From the NCBI RefSeq assembly GCF_049331405.1, contig NZ_CP186274.1:4650001-4714000 (forward strand): a stretch of 64,000 nucleotides of DNA. The letters run 5' to 3'. Positions 9,460 to 19,512 of the stretch are shown piece by piece. The stretch's first letter is position 1. Each line of letters begins with the position of its first letter. The notes beneath the pieces are model-generated. The model saw only the letters and a program-made list of their open reading frames with translations. It was not told where the DNA came from and made no database searches. Position numbers and translations under genes: made by a program. The stretch comes from PoT sp049331405. Its GTDB lineage: Bacteria; Planctomycetota; Planctomycetia; Isosphaerales; Isosphaeraceae.

Positions 9460-12400
9460 TTAATCGCGGGGGATGCTCCAAATGCGAAGGTGGCCGAATA
9501 CGTCGCATGTCGCGATGTACGGCACCCCCGGGGAACAGGCGAGAACAGTCACTTTCCCGGCATTCGTCAACTCGGGGCCGATCTGACGCCCGGTCCCTTC
9601 GTCCCATAAGCGAATACCGCCCGTCCAGCCGCCGGTCACTAGGAGATGCCTGACCGGATCGAATCCGACCGTACGGACGTTCACGCGATAGGGTAGACGC
9701 TGCGGGGGGCCCGTCGAGAGAGGATCCCAGAGATAGACGAATCCATGACTCTCCACTCCATAACCGGCCACGGCATAGGCCCTAGCGCCCCTGCCCGTGA
9801 ATGCGGCCCGCCATACCAATTCCTCAATGAAGGCGGCCTCGGTGACGCTTCCATCCACCAAGTCCCAGCAACGCACCACTCTTTCATCATCGCCCGCGAT
9901 CACCTTGCGTCCGTCCGGGCTGATGTCGGCGGAGAGGAATCGCCGGGCCGGCCGGAGCCGGACTTCGCCAGCGGGGGCATTTTTCTTGATATCCCAGAGG
10001 CCGAGCCCCGCACTATCTCGGTCGGTCACCACCATTCTCCCGTCGGGGCTGATGGCCGTCACCACGGACATGTCCCCGGGAGCCGAGGCCCAGGCAATCC
10101 TCCCGGTTCGCCAATCCCAAGCCTTCGCCATCTTCGAGGGCGCCTTGGCGAGCACCAGGTCGCCGCCGGGCGCGAAAGAGATTGAGGAGACGGGGCCCTC
10201 GAGCATCTGGTCGGGGCCTGCGGCTTTGTCGGAGCGTGAGTCGAGGACTCGGACCAGTCCATTCGCCATGCCCAATGCGTAGGAATTTCCGTCGGCGGAT
10301 ATTGCCAGGGAAAGGACGATCGACGGATGCTCGAGGGGATGACGGGCGGGCTTGCCGGTCTCGGTATCCCAGACCTGACTCCACCCCTTCCCCGCCGGAT
10401 CCGGCCGCTCCCCAACCGTGACCAGCAGCTTGCCTCCACGGCCGAATCCCATCGAAATGCATGTGGACGACAGATGTCGCTCCGCAATCAAGGTGTGGTT
10501 CAATTTAAAGACACGTAGATGTCCATCCCTGCATGCGGTTGCAATCCGCCTGCCGTCAGGAGCGAACGCGAAGCCATGCACGACGTCGGGGTGGCTTAAC
10601 GGTGTCGAGACCGCATTGCCGCTGGCGATGTCCCATAGCCTCACGCTTGACTCCCTGCGTGCCATCGATCCGAGCGAAGGGTTCTGCTCGATCTCACCCC
10701 CCCCGACCGCGAGAATCTTCCCGTCCGGAGCGAACGCCAGCGTCGTGATCCGGTCCGGGTGCAGGAATCTCAGGCCGGTTCGCCTGCCTTTCGACACGTC
10801 CCAGAGGGTCGCTACCCTGGAGTCGCCTCCCGTGGCAATGTGATTCCCGTCCGGGCAAAGGGCGATGGCGCGGACGATGGAATCATGGATGAGCCTCGGT
10901 CCCGCTCGCTGTCCGGTCGCCAGGTCCCACCGGCATACCTCGGCGCTGTCCGATTCGAGCGGCGTTCCGGGCACCCGGGACGCCGTCGCGAGCGTCTTAC
11001 CGTCGGGGCTGAAGACAAAGGCGTCCACGGGACCCGCCAGCGAAAACGAGGCCGCGACCCGGTCCCCGCCATCCACTTCCCATAAGCATACCTCGCCTCG
11101 GACCGAGGCAAGCGACACCCCTCCTGCGGCGAAACGCCGACCGTCAGGATGGAACGCGATCCCGGAGAGGGAGCGCAATGCGCGGAGCACCGGCCCGACC
11201 GGGCTCCCCGTCGCAGCGTCCCAGAGTCGAACTCGCCCCTCGGCATCGCCCGTGAGGATTCGCCGCCCGTCCGGGCTGAAGGCGACGCATGCCATGGAGG
11301 CCTCGATCTGGAGTGCGGGGCCGACCGGCTTCCATCCCTCCGGATCCCAGAGCCGCGCAACGCCGGGGCCGGCCTTCTTATGGGCGTTGACCCACTGTCC
11401 GGCGAGGACCCGTCGGCCGTCCGGGCTGAAGGCGACGGACAGGACGCTCGAGCCGAGCGGCGGGCTCACCGAGGTCGTCGCCTGGTGATGACTCCAGCTC
11501 GCGATATTGGCACGGCACGCGTGCGCGATGTCCCGCAGGCCCGCGGCTTCGGCCTTGTTCCGGGCGAGGCCGAGCCCATTCAGGCCGGCCTCGACTTCGC
11601 CTCGCTCGCAAGCCGCCAGGCTCTCGTCCAGGAGCAACTCCGCGGCAAGGCGATCGGATTCTGCCCTGGCACTTGACGCCTCGTCCCTCTGCCTCGAGGC
11701 GATCTCCTTCGCCAATCCCTCCGAGACCACCAAGGCTTCGGCCCGACCGCGAGCGGCGGCGGCATCCCGCCACAACCAGAGGATGGCGGCGAATGTCGCG
11801 AGGGCGACCATGGCCGTGCCGAGCAGCAAGCCTGCCAAGGCGGGCTTGCGCCGGATCCAACGCGCCAGGCGACCGAGAGTGCCCGCCGGGCGGGCCAGGA
11901 TGGCCTCCGAGGCGAGGTAGCGTCGCAGGTCCTCGGCCACGGCCGCCGCCGTCGGATATCGACGAGGAGTTTCCTTCTCCATGCACTTTGTGCAGATCGT
12001 GACCAGATCTCTGGGCAGCCTGGGCCGATTTATAGTCAATGGAGAAGGCTGCTCGTGGACCACCCTGAAGAGCGTCTTGAGCGGCGTCTCCGCGGGGAAT
12101 GGGGGGTGGCCGGCCAGCAATTCGTAGAAGATAGCCCCCAGGGCGTACACGTCGGCTCCCGGTCCGATAGCCTCGCCGGTCAGGCGGGCCTGCTCCGGGG
12201 CCATATATTGTGGCGTCCCGACGATCAAGCCCGGCTCGGTCCGGGGGCCGGCCGGCGTCCCCAAGTCGTCGAGGACTTTCGCCAGGCCGAAGTCGGACAC
12301 TTTAATCGGCGGCATTAGAACCTGATGCTTCGCGTCGCCAGGTGGCTCCTCGCCCTCCGATTCTGCCCCGGTTGTGTGGCCGATCAGGACGTTTGCCGGG

Positions 12401-13083
12401 GACAGGTCTCGGTGGAGGACGCCGTTCCGGTGGGCATAGTCGATCGCGATGGCGATCTTCATGACGACCCTAGCGGCGAGCCTCGGATCCTGGGGGAGCC
12501 CGTCCATCCAGCGGGACAAGCTCGTGCCCTCGACCAACTCGAGGGAGAAGAAGGGGAGCCCGTCATGCTCGCCGATGTCATAGACCTTGACGATATTGGG
12601 GTGGCGAAGCCGGGCGAGCGTCCGAGCCTCCTCGCGGAGCCGGTCCCGCGAACCCTCGTCGTGCCGTCGGCCCAGCAGCAGCATCTTGAGGGCCACGACC
12701 CTCCCGAGGCCGACATGCCTGGCCCGGAAGACGACGGCCATGCCGCCGCGGCCCAACTCGCCCAGGATTTCGTACCCCTCGATACGCGGCCACGCCTCCT
12801 CGGCCGCGGCGCATCCTTCCCGAGGCCCTGGCGGGAAGGAGTCCAGGCCCGCAATCCTCTCGACGACGTGGTCCCAGGTCTCCTGGGCCTCGATCGCGGG
12901 GCCGAGCCTGATCATGCGGCCCAGGGAGCTCGTCGACTCGGCCTCCTCCCGGGTCAGCCGGTCGAGTTCGCGCTGGCAGTCGGGGCACTCGTCGACGTGG
13001 GCCTCGACTGCCGCCCGCCGCGTCGCAGCGAGTTCGCCGTCCAGCAGCCGCGTCAACTCGGATTCGTCGGGGCAGTTTCCCAT
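9460..13083 (-). CDS. Serine/threonine protein kinase with WD40 beta-propeller domain
   Basis: The 1207-residue protein starts with an anti-sigma zinc-finger-like segment (VDECPDCQREL, residues 30-40). The Hanks-type kinase (about 104-385) has ELGRGGMAVVFRA, lysine 133, HRDLSPAN with catalytic Asp226, DFG Asp264 and GTPQYMAPEQ. A membrane span lies at about 415-437 and a long WD40 array runs from about residue 540 to the end. All key kinase residues are present and the frame is unbroken. It follows the ECF sigma factor at 13738-13115 by 31 bases on the same strand, so the pair is probably one operon in which the kinase modulates the sigma factor. Substrates are unknown; the propeller is presumably a sensor or docking surface. 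Confidence 0.93.
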   Translation of the reverse strand: MGNCPDESELTRLLDGELAATRRAAVEAHVDECPDCQRELDRLTREEAESTSSLGRMIRLGPAIEAQETWDHVVERIAGLDSFPPGPREGCAAAEEAWPRIEGYEILGELGRGGMAVVFRARHVGLGRVVALKMLLLGRRHDEGSRDRLREEARTLARLRHPNIVKVYDIGEHDGLPFFSLELVEGTSLSRWMDGLPQDPRLAARVVMKIAIAIDYAHRNGVLHRDLSPANVLIGHTTGAESEGEEPPGDAKHQVLMPPIKVSDFGLAKVLDDLGTPAGPRTEPGLIVGTPQYMAPEQARLTGEAIGPGADVYALGAIFYELLAGHPPFPAETPLKTLFRVVHEQPSPLTINRPRLPRDLVTICTKCMEKETPRRYPTAAAVAEDLRRYLASEAILARPAGTLGRLARWIRRKPALAGLLLGTAMVALATFAAILWLWRDAAAARGRAEALVVSEGLAKEIASRQRDEASSARAESDRLAAELLLDESLAACERGEVEAGLNGLGLARNKAEAAGLRDIAHACRANIASWSHHQATTSVSPPLGSSVLSVAFSPDGRRVLAGQWVNAHKKAGPGVARLWDPEGWKPVGPALQIEASMACVAFSPDGRRILTGDAEGRVRLWDAATGSPVGPVLRALRSLSGIAFHPDGRRFAAGGVSLASVRGEVCLWEVDGGDRVAASFSLAGPVDAFVFSPDGKTLATASRVPGTPLESDSAEVCRWDLATGQRAGPRLIHDSIVRAIALCPDGNHIATGGDSRVATLWDVSKGRRTGLRFLHPDRITTLAFAPDGKILAVGGGEIEQNPSLGSMARRESSVRLWDIASGNAVSTPLSHPDVVHGFAFAPDGRRIATACRDGHLRVFKLNHTLIAERHLSSTCISMGFGRGGKLLVTVGERPDPAGKGWSQVWDTETGKPARHPLEHPSIVLSLAISADGNSYALGMANGLVRVLDSRSDKAAGPDQMLEGPVSSISFAPGGDLVLAKAPSKMAKAWDWRTGRIAWASAPGDMSVVTAISPDGRMVVTDRDSAGLGLWDIKKNAPAGEVRLRPARRFLSADISPDGRKVIAGDDERVVRCWDLVDGSVTEAAFIEELVWRAAFTGRGARAYAVAGYGVESHGFVYLWDPLSTGPPQRLPYRVNVRTVGFDPVRHLLVTGGWTGGIRLWDEGTGRQIGPELTNAGKVTVLACSPGVPYIATCDVFGHLRIWSIPRD

Positions 13084-13114
13084 GGCGCTCGTCGGGGCTC
13101 GAACCCTTCCTCGG

Positions 13115-13738
13115 TCATATGCTCGGGGCGGAATCCCATTCTCCGCGCTCCAGCATGGCGACCACGTCCCGGAGCATCCGCTGGACTTTGCTGCGCGCGA
13201 CGAAAACCGTCGCGGGCTTCATCCCAAGATGGCGGGCGGCATCGAGCCCCGACCAGCCGTCGAACGCCAGCAGTCGGAAGGCTTCCCAGGTCTTCGGCTC
13301 GACCCGGAGTCGGACCCTATCCATCGCCTCGCGGAACAGCTCCAGGTCGAAGGACTCCTCCAAGCATTCGGCGAGGCTCTTCCTGGCCTCGGCCCTATCG
13401 AGCATCAGCAAGACTGCGTCGTCGCCGCTCCCTCGATCCCGCCCGGCATGGCGGTCGGCCTGGTCACGCCAGGCATTGTGAGCGAGGGTCTTGAGCCAGC
13501 CGCGAAAGCTCCTAGAGGGGTCGAAGACGAACTCACGGAGCTTGAGCGCGAGTTTCATGAGCACCGCTTGGACGACGTCCTCGGCGTCGGCGTCCTGCAC
13601 CCCCCATCTCAAGGCCCAGGCGTAGATGGATGGCCCGTAATGGCGGACGAATTCCTTCCAGAGTTCGGGATCGTCCGGATTGCGATGGAGCCTGCCGAGG
13701 AGTGAGGCTCGCGTCTTCCCATTCTTGACGGATCGCAT
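13115..13738 (-). CDS. ECF-type RNA polymerase sigma factor
   Basis: The 207 residues show region 2 (DADAEDVVQAVLMKLALKL, SRSFRGWLKTLAHNAWRDQ) and region 4 (FRLLAFDGWSGLDAARHLGMKPATVFVARSKVQRML). The N-terminal TRASLLGRLHRNPDDPELWKEF is typical of the planctomycete ECF group paired with kinases. The start at ATG 13738 has only a weak upstream purine stretch. The kinase-WD40 gene follows 31 bases downstream, so the two are probably co-transcribed. Confidence 0.92.
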   Translation of the reverse strand: MRSVKNGKTRASLLGRLHRNPDDPELWKEFVRHYGPSIYAWALRWGVQDADAEDVVQAVLMKLALKLREFVFDPSRSFRGWLKTLAHNAWRDQADRHAGRDRGSGDDAVLLMLDRAEARKSLAECLEESFDLELFREAMDRVRLRVEPKTWEAFRLLAFDGWSGLDAARHLGMKPATVFVARSKVQRMLRDVVAMLERGEWDSAPSI

Positions 13739-14000
13739 TCAACATCACTCTTGCCGAGCGGCTGCACTCGCGTGGCAGGCAAGTCGTCGGGAGTCGATCG
13801 ATCCTCGGCCGGGCTTGCCGCATCATGATTGCTAAAGTGACGCTTGACAATGGGGGTAGTCTTGCCTCCACCCATTTCAAGCCTCAAGAGCTAAACTCTC
13901 GTTGCCTTCATATAACAATGATCTTTGAAGTGCAAGATTTATGATTGGTTTTGTTGTTTTATTTCATCGTAGCCCGAGGCACGCTTCGGGACTGATCCCT

Positions 14001-14207
14001 TCATCGCCTCATCGCCGATTCCTCGAGGATTTTCCAGACCGCGTCCGACCACGCCTCGCCCTCCGTCGCCCCGGCCCCGTAAGATTCGTCGACGATCTCA
14101 TCGGATCGAAGGATAATCCATCGGGCCTCATCGGCACCGGGCTCGCTGCCCCATCGCGCCAGGGCCGTCGGATATGCGGTCAGCACCGTCTCTTTGTCGC
14201 TCAGCAT
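14001..14207 (-). CDS. Small hypothetical protein (68 aa)
   Basis: ATG 14207 is preceded by AGAGGAG at proper spacing. The sequence MLSDKETVLTAYPTALARW...ARWIILRSDEIVDESYG...AWSDAVWKILEE looks like a compact soluble domain and its codon use fits the genome. It has no recognised family. It stands alone, divergent from the GGDEF protein to the right. Confidence 0.6.
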   Translation of the reverse strand: MLSDKETVLTAYPTALARWGSEPGADEARWIILRSDEIVDESYGAGATEGEAWSDAVWKILEESAMRR

Positions 14208-14648
14208 GAGGGCTCCTCTGCTCCCAAGGCCCGAGTTATAGCCAGCAGTTCCGGGCATCAAACTTGATGGCCGACGCATGGGTGAAGGATCGTCACCGGA
14301 TACCAGCCCCCAGCCATAACCTAAGTGCGACACGCTGCGATTTGTGAACCAGGACGCCCGGATTTTGTTGACGGGGGGAATGGAGACAAATATTTACTTA
14401 TCCGTGGAAAAATTTAGACATGTCTAAGTAAAAAAGGATGCGAATACTTATGGCGCCGAGGAGGCATGCGGGCATATCGAAGGACGGCCTCGATGGTGAG
14501 CCGCCGCAACACCCGTCCAAGGAATCGGCTCAATTTGCAATCACAGGTCCCGAACCTGTCCTACGTTTCGGTTAGGTATCATGTAGCGGGACGAAGCTCC
14601 GCCCGTCGGCGGGCTCGCCGTGCCGCCCTCCGACGCCGGACGAGGCCG
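14208..14648. promoter_or_regulatory. Regulatory region upstream of the cyclic-di-GMP gene
   Basis: No gene is seen in this 440-base gap. Its AT-rich centre (about 14370-14450) is unusual for the genome and contains the perfect palindrome TTAGACATGTCTAA at 14414-14427, a plausible operator for the divergently placed genes. Confidence 0.45.
14414..14427. promoter_or_regulatory. Perfect 14-bp palindrome, candidate operator
   Basis: TTAGACATGTCTAA equals its own complement and lies in an AT-rich island about 220 bases upstream of the GAF-PAS-HD-GYP-GGDEF start. A dimeric helix-turn-helix repressor site is the simplest reading; no cognate regulator is identified. Confidence 0.45.
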
Positions 14649-17600
14649 ATGATTGTCGATCCCAAGGACGAATTGGCGCGGCTCGCCGCCCTCGGGCGAT
14701 ACGCGATCCTCGACACCGGGCCCGAGCAGGCCTTCGACGACCTCGTCAGGCTGGCCGCCTTCATCTGCGGCGCCCCCATCGCCCTGATCAGCCTTGTGGA
14801 CGCCGACCGCCAGTGGTTCAAGGCCCGATACGGCCTGGGAGTGGTCGAGACGCCGCGCGACGTCTCCTTCTGCTCCCACGCCATCCTCGGCGAAGGCACC
14901 TTCGTGGTCCCGGACGCGGCGCTCGACGACCGCTTCGCACGAAATCCGCTGGTGACGGGCGACCCGGGGATCCGCTTCTACGCCGGCTCCCCCCTCGTCG
15001 ACCCCGCCGGCCACCCCCTGGGCACGCTCTGCGTCCTGGACCGGGTCCCGCGCGAGCTCGGCCCCGCCCAGCTGGAGATGCTCAGGGCGCTGGGACGCCA
15101 GGCCATGGCGCAGCTCGAGGCCCGCCAGGCCTGGTTCGCCGCCCGGCGTTCCGAGGGCGAAGCCCGCGAGTCGCAGGCCCGCAAGGCCGCCCTCTTCGAG
15201 GCCTCCGACGACGCCATCGCGACCGTCGACGTTGGCGGGAAGATATTGGAGTTCAACCCGGCGGCCGAGCGCATGTTCGGCTACACGGGGCTCGAGGCCA
15301 GGGGGCTGGGCCTGGACGAGCTCGTCCTCTGCCCGGACGGCGTCACCGCACGGCTCGCCGGGCCCGACGGGCCCCGGGCCCGCGACCGCGTCGAGGCCGT
15401 GGCGCGACGCAAGGACGGCGGGACCGTCCTGGCCGAGATGTCCTGGATCGCGGTCCGGCACGACGGCCGCCCCGAGTTCATCGTCCGGGCCCGAGACATC
15501 GAGGACAGGAGGCGGATCGAGGAGGAGCATCGGGCCCTGGCGGCCATCGTCGAGTCGTCCGACGACGCGATCATCTCCAAGGACCTCGACGGGATCATCT
15601 CCAGCTGGAACGCGGGCGCCGAGCGGCTCTTCGGCTACTCCCGGGAGGAGGCCGTCGGCCGGCACATCTCCTTCCTCATCCCCGACGAGCGGGCGGGGGA
15701 GATGGACGCGGTCCTGGCGCGAGTCCGCCGCGGCGAGCGAGTCGAGCACTTCGAGACCCGGCGCCGGGCCAAGGACGGGCGCATCATCGACGTCTCGCTG
15801 AGCGTCTCCCCGATCCGGGACGCCCGGGGGCGGATCGTCGGCTCCTCGAAGGTCGCCCGGGACATCACCGACCGGGTCCGGTCCGAGCGGGCCCTGCGCG
15901 AGAGCGAGGCCCAGGCCCGCAGGCTGGCCCTGGTGGCCAGCCGGACGGACAACGCCGTCATCATCACCGACGCCCACGGGCGGATCGAGTGGGTCAACGA
16001 GGGCTTCACCCGGGTCACCGAATATTCCCCCGAGGAGGCGATCGGCCGGCGGCCCGGCTCGTTCCTGCAGGGCCCCGGCACCGACCCTGAGGCGGTCCGC
16101 CACATGCGCGAGCGGCAGGCCGCCGGGCTGGGCTTCACGGCGGAGGTGCTCAACTACAGCAAGTCGGGCCGGGAGTACTGGCTGGCCATCGACGCCCGGC
16201 CGATCCGCGACGAGGCGGGCATGCTCAGGAACTTCATCGCCATCGAGAGCGACGTCACCCAGAAGAAGCGGGCCGAGGCCGAGCTGCGGCGGGCCCACGA
16301 CGAGCTCGAGCTCCGCGTCCGCGAGCGCACGGCCGAGCTCCTGGCCCAGGCCGACTCGCTCCGCCGCGCCGAGGAGGCGTACCGGAGCATCTTCGAGAAC
16401 GCGATCGACGGCATCTATCAGGTCGGCCCCGACGGCCGCTTCCTCCGCGCCAACCCGGCCCTGGCCCGCATCCTGGGCTACGCGTCGCCCGAGGAGCTGA
16501 TGGCGGACCTCGGGGTCCTCGGCCGACAGCTCTATGTCGACCCCGCGCGGCGCGGCGAATTCCTCGCGATCGTCGACGAGCGCGGGCTCGTCGCCGGGTT
16601 CGAGTCGCAGGTCCGCCGCAAGGACGGGGCGGTCATCTGGATCTCGGAGAGCTCGAGGGCCGCGCGAGACGCGGCGGGGCACGTCCTCTACTACGAGGGC
16701 TTCGTCGTCGACGTGACCGAGCGACGCGAGTCCGAGGCGAAGATCCGCTCGCTCAACCGGGAGCTGGCGGCCGCCTACGACGAGACGATCGAGGGCTGGG
16801 CCAAGGCGCTGGACCTGAGGGACAAGGAGACGGAGGGGCACACCCGCCGCGTCACCGAGATGAGCCTCCGCCTGGCCAGGGCCATGGGGCTGGCGGGGGA
16901 GGACCTGGTCCACATCCGCCGCGGGGCCCTCCTGCACGACATCGGCAAGCTCGGAGTGCCGGACGCCGTGTTGCTCAAGCCGGGCAAGCTGACCGAGCCG
17001 GAGTGGGAGGTGATGCGGCGGCACCCGACGAATGCCCGCGACTGGCTGGAGGGGATCCCCGTGCTGCGGAGGGCGCTGGAGATCCCGTACGGGCACCACG
17101 AGAGGTGGGACGGCACGGGCTATCCGGAGGGCGTGGCCGGGGAGGCGATCCCGCTGTCGGCCCGGCTCTTCGCCGCGGTGGACATCTGGGACGCGCTGCG
17201 GTCGGACCGGCCCTACCGTGCCGCCTGGCCCGAGGAGGAGGTCCGCGGGCACCTGAGGTCCCTCTCGGGGACGCACCTGGATCCGGCCGTCGTCTCGGCC
17301 TTCATCCGCCTCCTGGAGGGGAAGCCGGGCCCCGCCGCGGCCGCGGCCAACGGCCGGGCGACTTCGCCGACCCCGGCCGGCCCGGCGGCTCGACGGCCTC
17401 GGATCCGGGTCGGAGATCCTCGGCCGGGGGGCTCGCCCGCACGCGTGAGGGAGCTCGAGCGGGAGAACGCCCGGCTCGCCGAGCTGGCGAACACCGACGA
17501 CCTCACCGGGCTCCGGAATCGCCGCCACTTCCGCCGCGCCTGCCGGGCGGCGATCGAGGGGGCCCTGGCCCGGGACGCCGGGCTGACGCTGGTCGTGCTC

Positions 17601-17995
17601 GACCTCGACGGGTTCAAGGCCTACAACGACCGCCACGGCCACCCGGCCGGCGACGAGGCCCTCCGCGACGTGGCGGTGCTGCTCAGGTCGCGGACGGGCC
17701 CGGGGACCTGGTCGCGAGGTACGGCGGCGAGGAGTTCGCCGCCCTCCTGGCCGACGCCGACGAGCGCTCGGGAAGGGACTGGGCGGAGTCGGTGCGCGCG
17801 GCGTTGAAGGCCCATCGCTGGCCGCACGGCCCGGTTACGGCGAGCTTCGGCCTGGCGACCCTGTCGCCCGACGCCCGCACGCTCGAGGACCTGATGGGGC
17901 AGTCGGACCGGGCGATGTACCGGGCGAAACGCCTGGGCCGCGACCGCGTCGTCGGACACGAGGAAACCCCGCCGCAGGGCGGGGATGGCCCCTGA
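14649..17995 (+). pseudogene. GAF-PAS-HD-GYP-GGDEF signalling protein (cyclic-di-GMP), one frameshift
   Basis: ATG 14649 opens directly into a GAF domain (about residues 15-165). Four PAS segments follow (about 175-290, 300-420, 425-540, 577-690). Next is an HD-GYP phosphodiesterase with HDIGK at about 762 and HHERWDGTGYP at about 815. A GGDEF cyclase begins with TDDLTGLRNRRHF at about 950. The frame changes near 17700, in GGGCCCGGGG, and the catalytic RYGGEEF loop and the rest continue in the next frame to 17995. All catalytic motifs of both enzyme domains are intact, so a single-base sequence error is likely; if real, the cyclase is truncated just before its active loop. It would both make and break cyclic-di-GMP in response to PAS/GAF signals. 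One PAS resembles LOV (GRRPGSFLQGPGTD) but lacks the flavin-binding cysteine. Confidence 0.88.
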
Positions 17996-18164
17996 AGGCC
18001 AGGAGATTTCGGGGTGGAACTTCGAATCGTACCGTTAAGTTGATGAGGAGGAGCCACGGAGATCGGGCCCAATCCCGAGGAGCAGGGTTGCTCGAAGTTG
18101 CACTCTGCTTTCCTGGCCATGTTCGGTAAGGCGTATCGTCGCGGCGACGTGCTGAGTAAGCAGG

Positions 18165-18512
18165 TCAACGCCGGAGGAGCTCCAGGCGGACGAGGTCGCT
18201 CTCTTCGAGGTCGTAGTCCTCGGCGAAAAGGTGTTCGGCGAACAGGTCGAACATCGAGGTCTTGCCGAGATGATCCTTGATATCCCGCTCGAGATCGCCG
18301 ACGGGCTCCTCGCCCTGACCGACTTGGCCGGCCTTCGACGCCTCCGCCTGGGGAGCCCCCGTCGCCGAGGGCTCGGCCCGCTCGCCCGCCACGCGGAGCG
18401 TCGACAGCCGGGCCGCCTTCTCCTCCGCCCGCTTCCGGTGGTAATTGGAGCGATCCTTGAAGTGCTTCTTCAGCTCGGGAGACGTGAACCTGAGTCGGAA
18501 TCCCCTGACCAT
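18165..18512 (-). CDS. Hypothetical protein (115 aa), charged
   Basis: ATG 18512 follows GGAGGGG by ten bases. The N-terminal half is basic (FTSPELKKHFKDRSNYHRKRAEEKAARL) and the C-terminal half acidic (TSMFDLFAEHLFAEDYDLEESDLVRLELL). There is no membrane segment and no recognised domain. It runs convergent to the GGDEF gene. Confidence 0.6.
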   Translation of the reverse strand: MVRGFRLRFTSPELKKHFKDRSNYHRKRAEEKAARLSTLRVAGERAEPSATGAPQAEASKAGQVGQGEEPVGDLERDIKDHLGKTSMFDLFAEHLFAEDYDLEESDLVRLELLRR

Positions 18513-18887
18513 GCGACGTGAGCCCCTCCGTTGAATGATGGTGGATGCGAAGTAACCTTACGGGGGCGGTAAAGCCCCCGCGGGCTTTTCTTTCACCCTA
18601 TGCGGATCGTCCCTCGCGAGGGTTGAGATCCGGCCTCGAAAATGCGCCCCCCGCGCCCAAGAGGCCCTGCGGCGAAGGCTCGCCGAGTCTCATGAGGGGC
18701 CGACCCGTCGTACCCCGGCTCGGCCGCCGATCCATCCCTCGACTTTGGTGACGGCGAGGACACCTTGTCCTAAGGTTTCCCCGAGCGGCGTGGCCCTCCG
18801 GCATGATGCCCTCCTTCGGTCATTGCCCCTGGAGGTGGCATTGCCCACGGCACCGACTCTCTCCACCACCGACGGAGAGCCCGGCTT

Positions 18888-19072
18888 GCAGCGTTGCAGC
18901 AACGCCATGCAACGCGTTGCAGCAACGCCATGCAACGCGTTGCAGCAACGGTGTCTCGGATTTGTCCGGGGCTACCTTTTGGAGGTAAGGAACTCGAGCC
19001 ATCCCCGACAGGTTTGTAGCGCTACGCGTACGTTACCGTAACGTTACATCGACGGGGCTCGATCGACGCAAG
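18888..19072 (+). repeat. Dispersed repeat, copy 1 (inverted relative to 51037-51226)
   Basis: The block runs from GCAACG-rich tandem units through GTGTCTCGGATTTGTCC and GGAACTCG to palindromic GTAGCGCTACGCGTACG, CGTTACCGTAACG and CGATCGACGCAA. The same elements in the same order are found on the opposite strand at 51037-51226 with only scattered differences. It contains nested palindromes (GTAGCGCTAC; CGTTAC-C-GTAACG), so it can fold strongly. No gene lies inside. Confidence 0.85.
18891..18950. repeat. 23-bp tandem repeat, 2.6 units
   Basis: The unit GCGTTGCAGCAACG plus CCATGCAAC occurs at 18891-18913 and 18914-18936, with a third partial unit at 18937-18950. Each unit contains the palindromic core GTTGCnGCAAC. 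It forms the left part of the dispersed repeat. Confidence 0.8.
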
Positions 19073-19133
19073 TCTTGGAATGGTCCAGGGCGTCCGCCGT
19101 GGCGAAGCCCCCCGATAGCGAGGTTTTCGTGAT

Positions 19134-19458
19134 TCACCCGTGGGGCAAGCCGGTTCGCCGACCTTTCCCGGCCTTGGACTCGGAGACGAACCCGAGCACG
19201 CCGTCGTAATCCGCGGCCGAGTCCTCGGTCCCCTCGTACACGCACTGGCCGCCCGACTCCAGGTCATCATCCCGATCGAGGAGGGGGACGGGGTCTACGA
19301 CCCGGCCGACCCAGGTGATCGAACCCCGGCTCGGCTCGAACGTCGAGGCGACGACCCGTCCCGCGGAGTCGATCCAGAGGCGATCGGGGACCCGATTCGC
19401 GTGCCCGACGCCGGATGGAGCATTCCCCGAATGGGCCGTCCTCGAGCAGCACACGCAT
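19134..19458 (-). pseudogene. Small hypothetical protein, frameshifted paralogue of the gene at 24895-25224
   Basis: ATG 19458 follows GGGAGGCCG closely. The start MRVLLEDGPFGECSIR parallels VHILLENGPFGGCTLR of the intact relative. Near 19412 the frame changes and continues with VPDRLWIDSAGRVV...WVGRVVDPVPLLD...YDGVLGFV, matching VPRMMWFNRAGEL...WMGRVVEPVPHLE...FDVVFRFA. One base is missing or added. The family is unknown to me; it is a small soluble protein with a hydrophobic beta-rich pattern. Confidence 0.65.
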
Positions 19459-19512
19459 CGGCCTCCCGGCCGGGGCCGGATCCTCGGTCGCCCGGCTTTG
19501 GCCCGCAGGGGC

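Larger units (their letters stand above)
18513..19133. other. Gene-free region containing a dispersed repeat
   Basis: No coding frame is supported. A hairpin-like GGGGGCGGTAAAGCCCCCGCGGGC is visible at about 18560. From 18888 the sequence is a repeat whose inverted copy is at 51.04-51.23 kb. Confidence 0.5.

Noticed and set aside
14541..17642. Open frame of more than 1000 codons on the minus strand opposite the GAF-PAS-HD-GYP-GGDEF gene
   Set aside because: It is a low-complexity shadow (rich in V, G, D, R, L) of a high-GC gene; the plus-strand frame carries all the domain motifs.
18891..18950. CRISPR-like array
   Set aside because: The 23-bp units are directly contiguous and palindromic, without unique spacers, and no cas gene is present.
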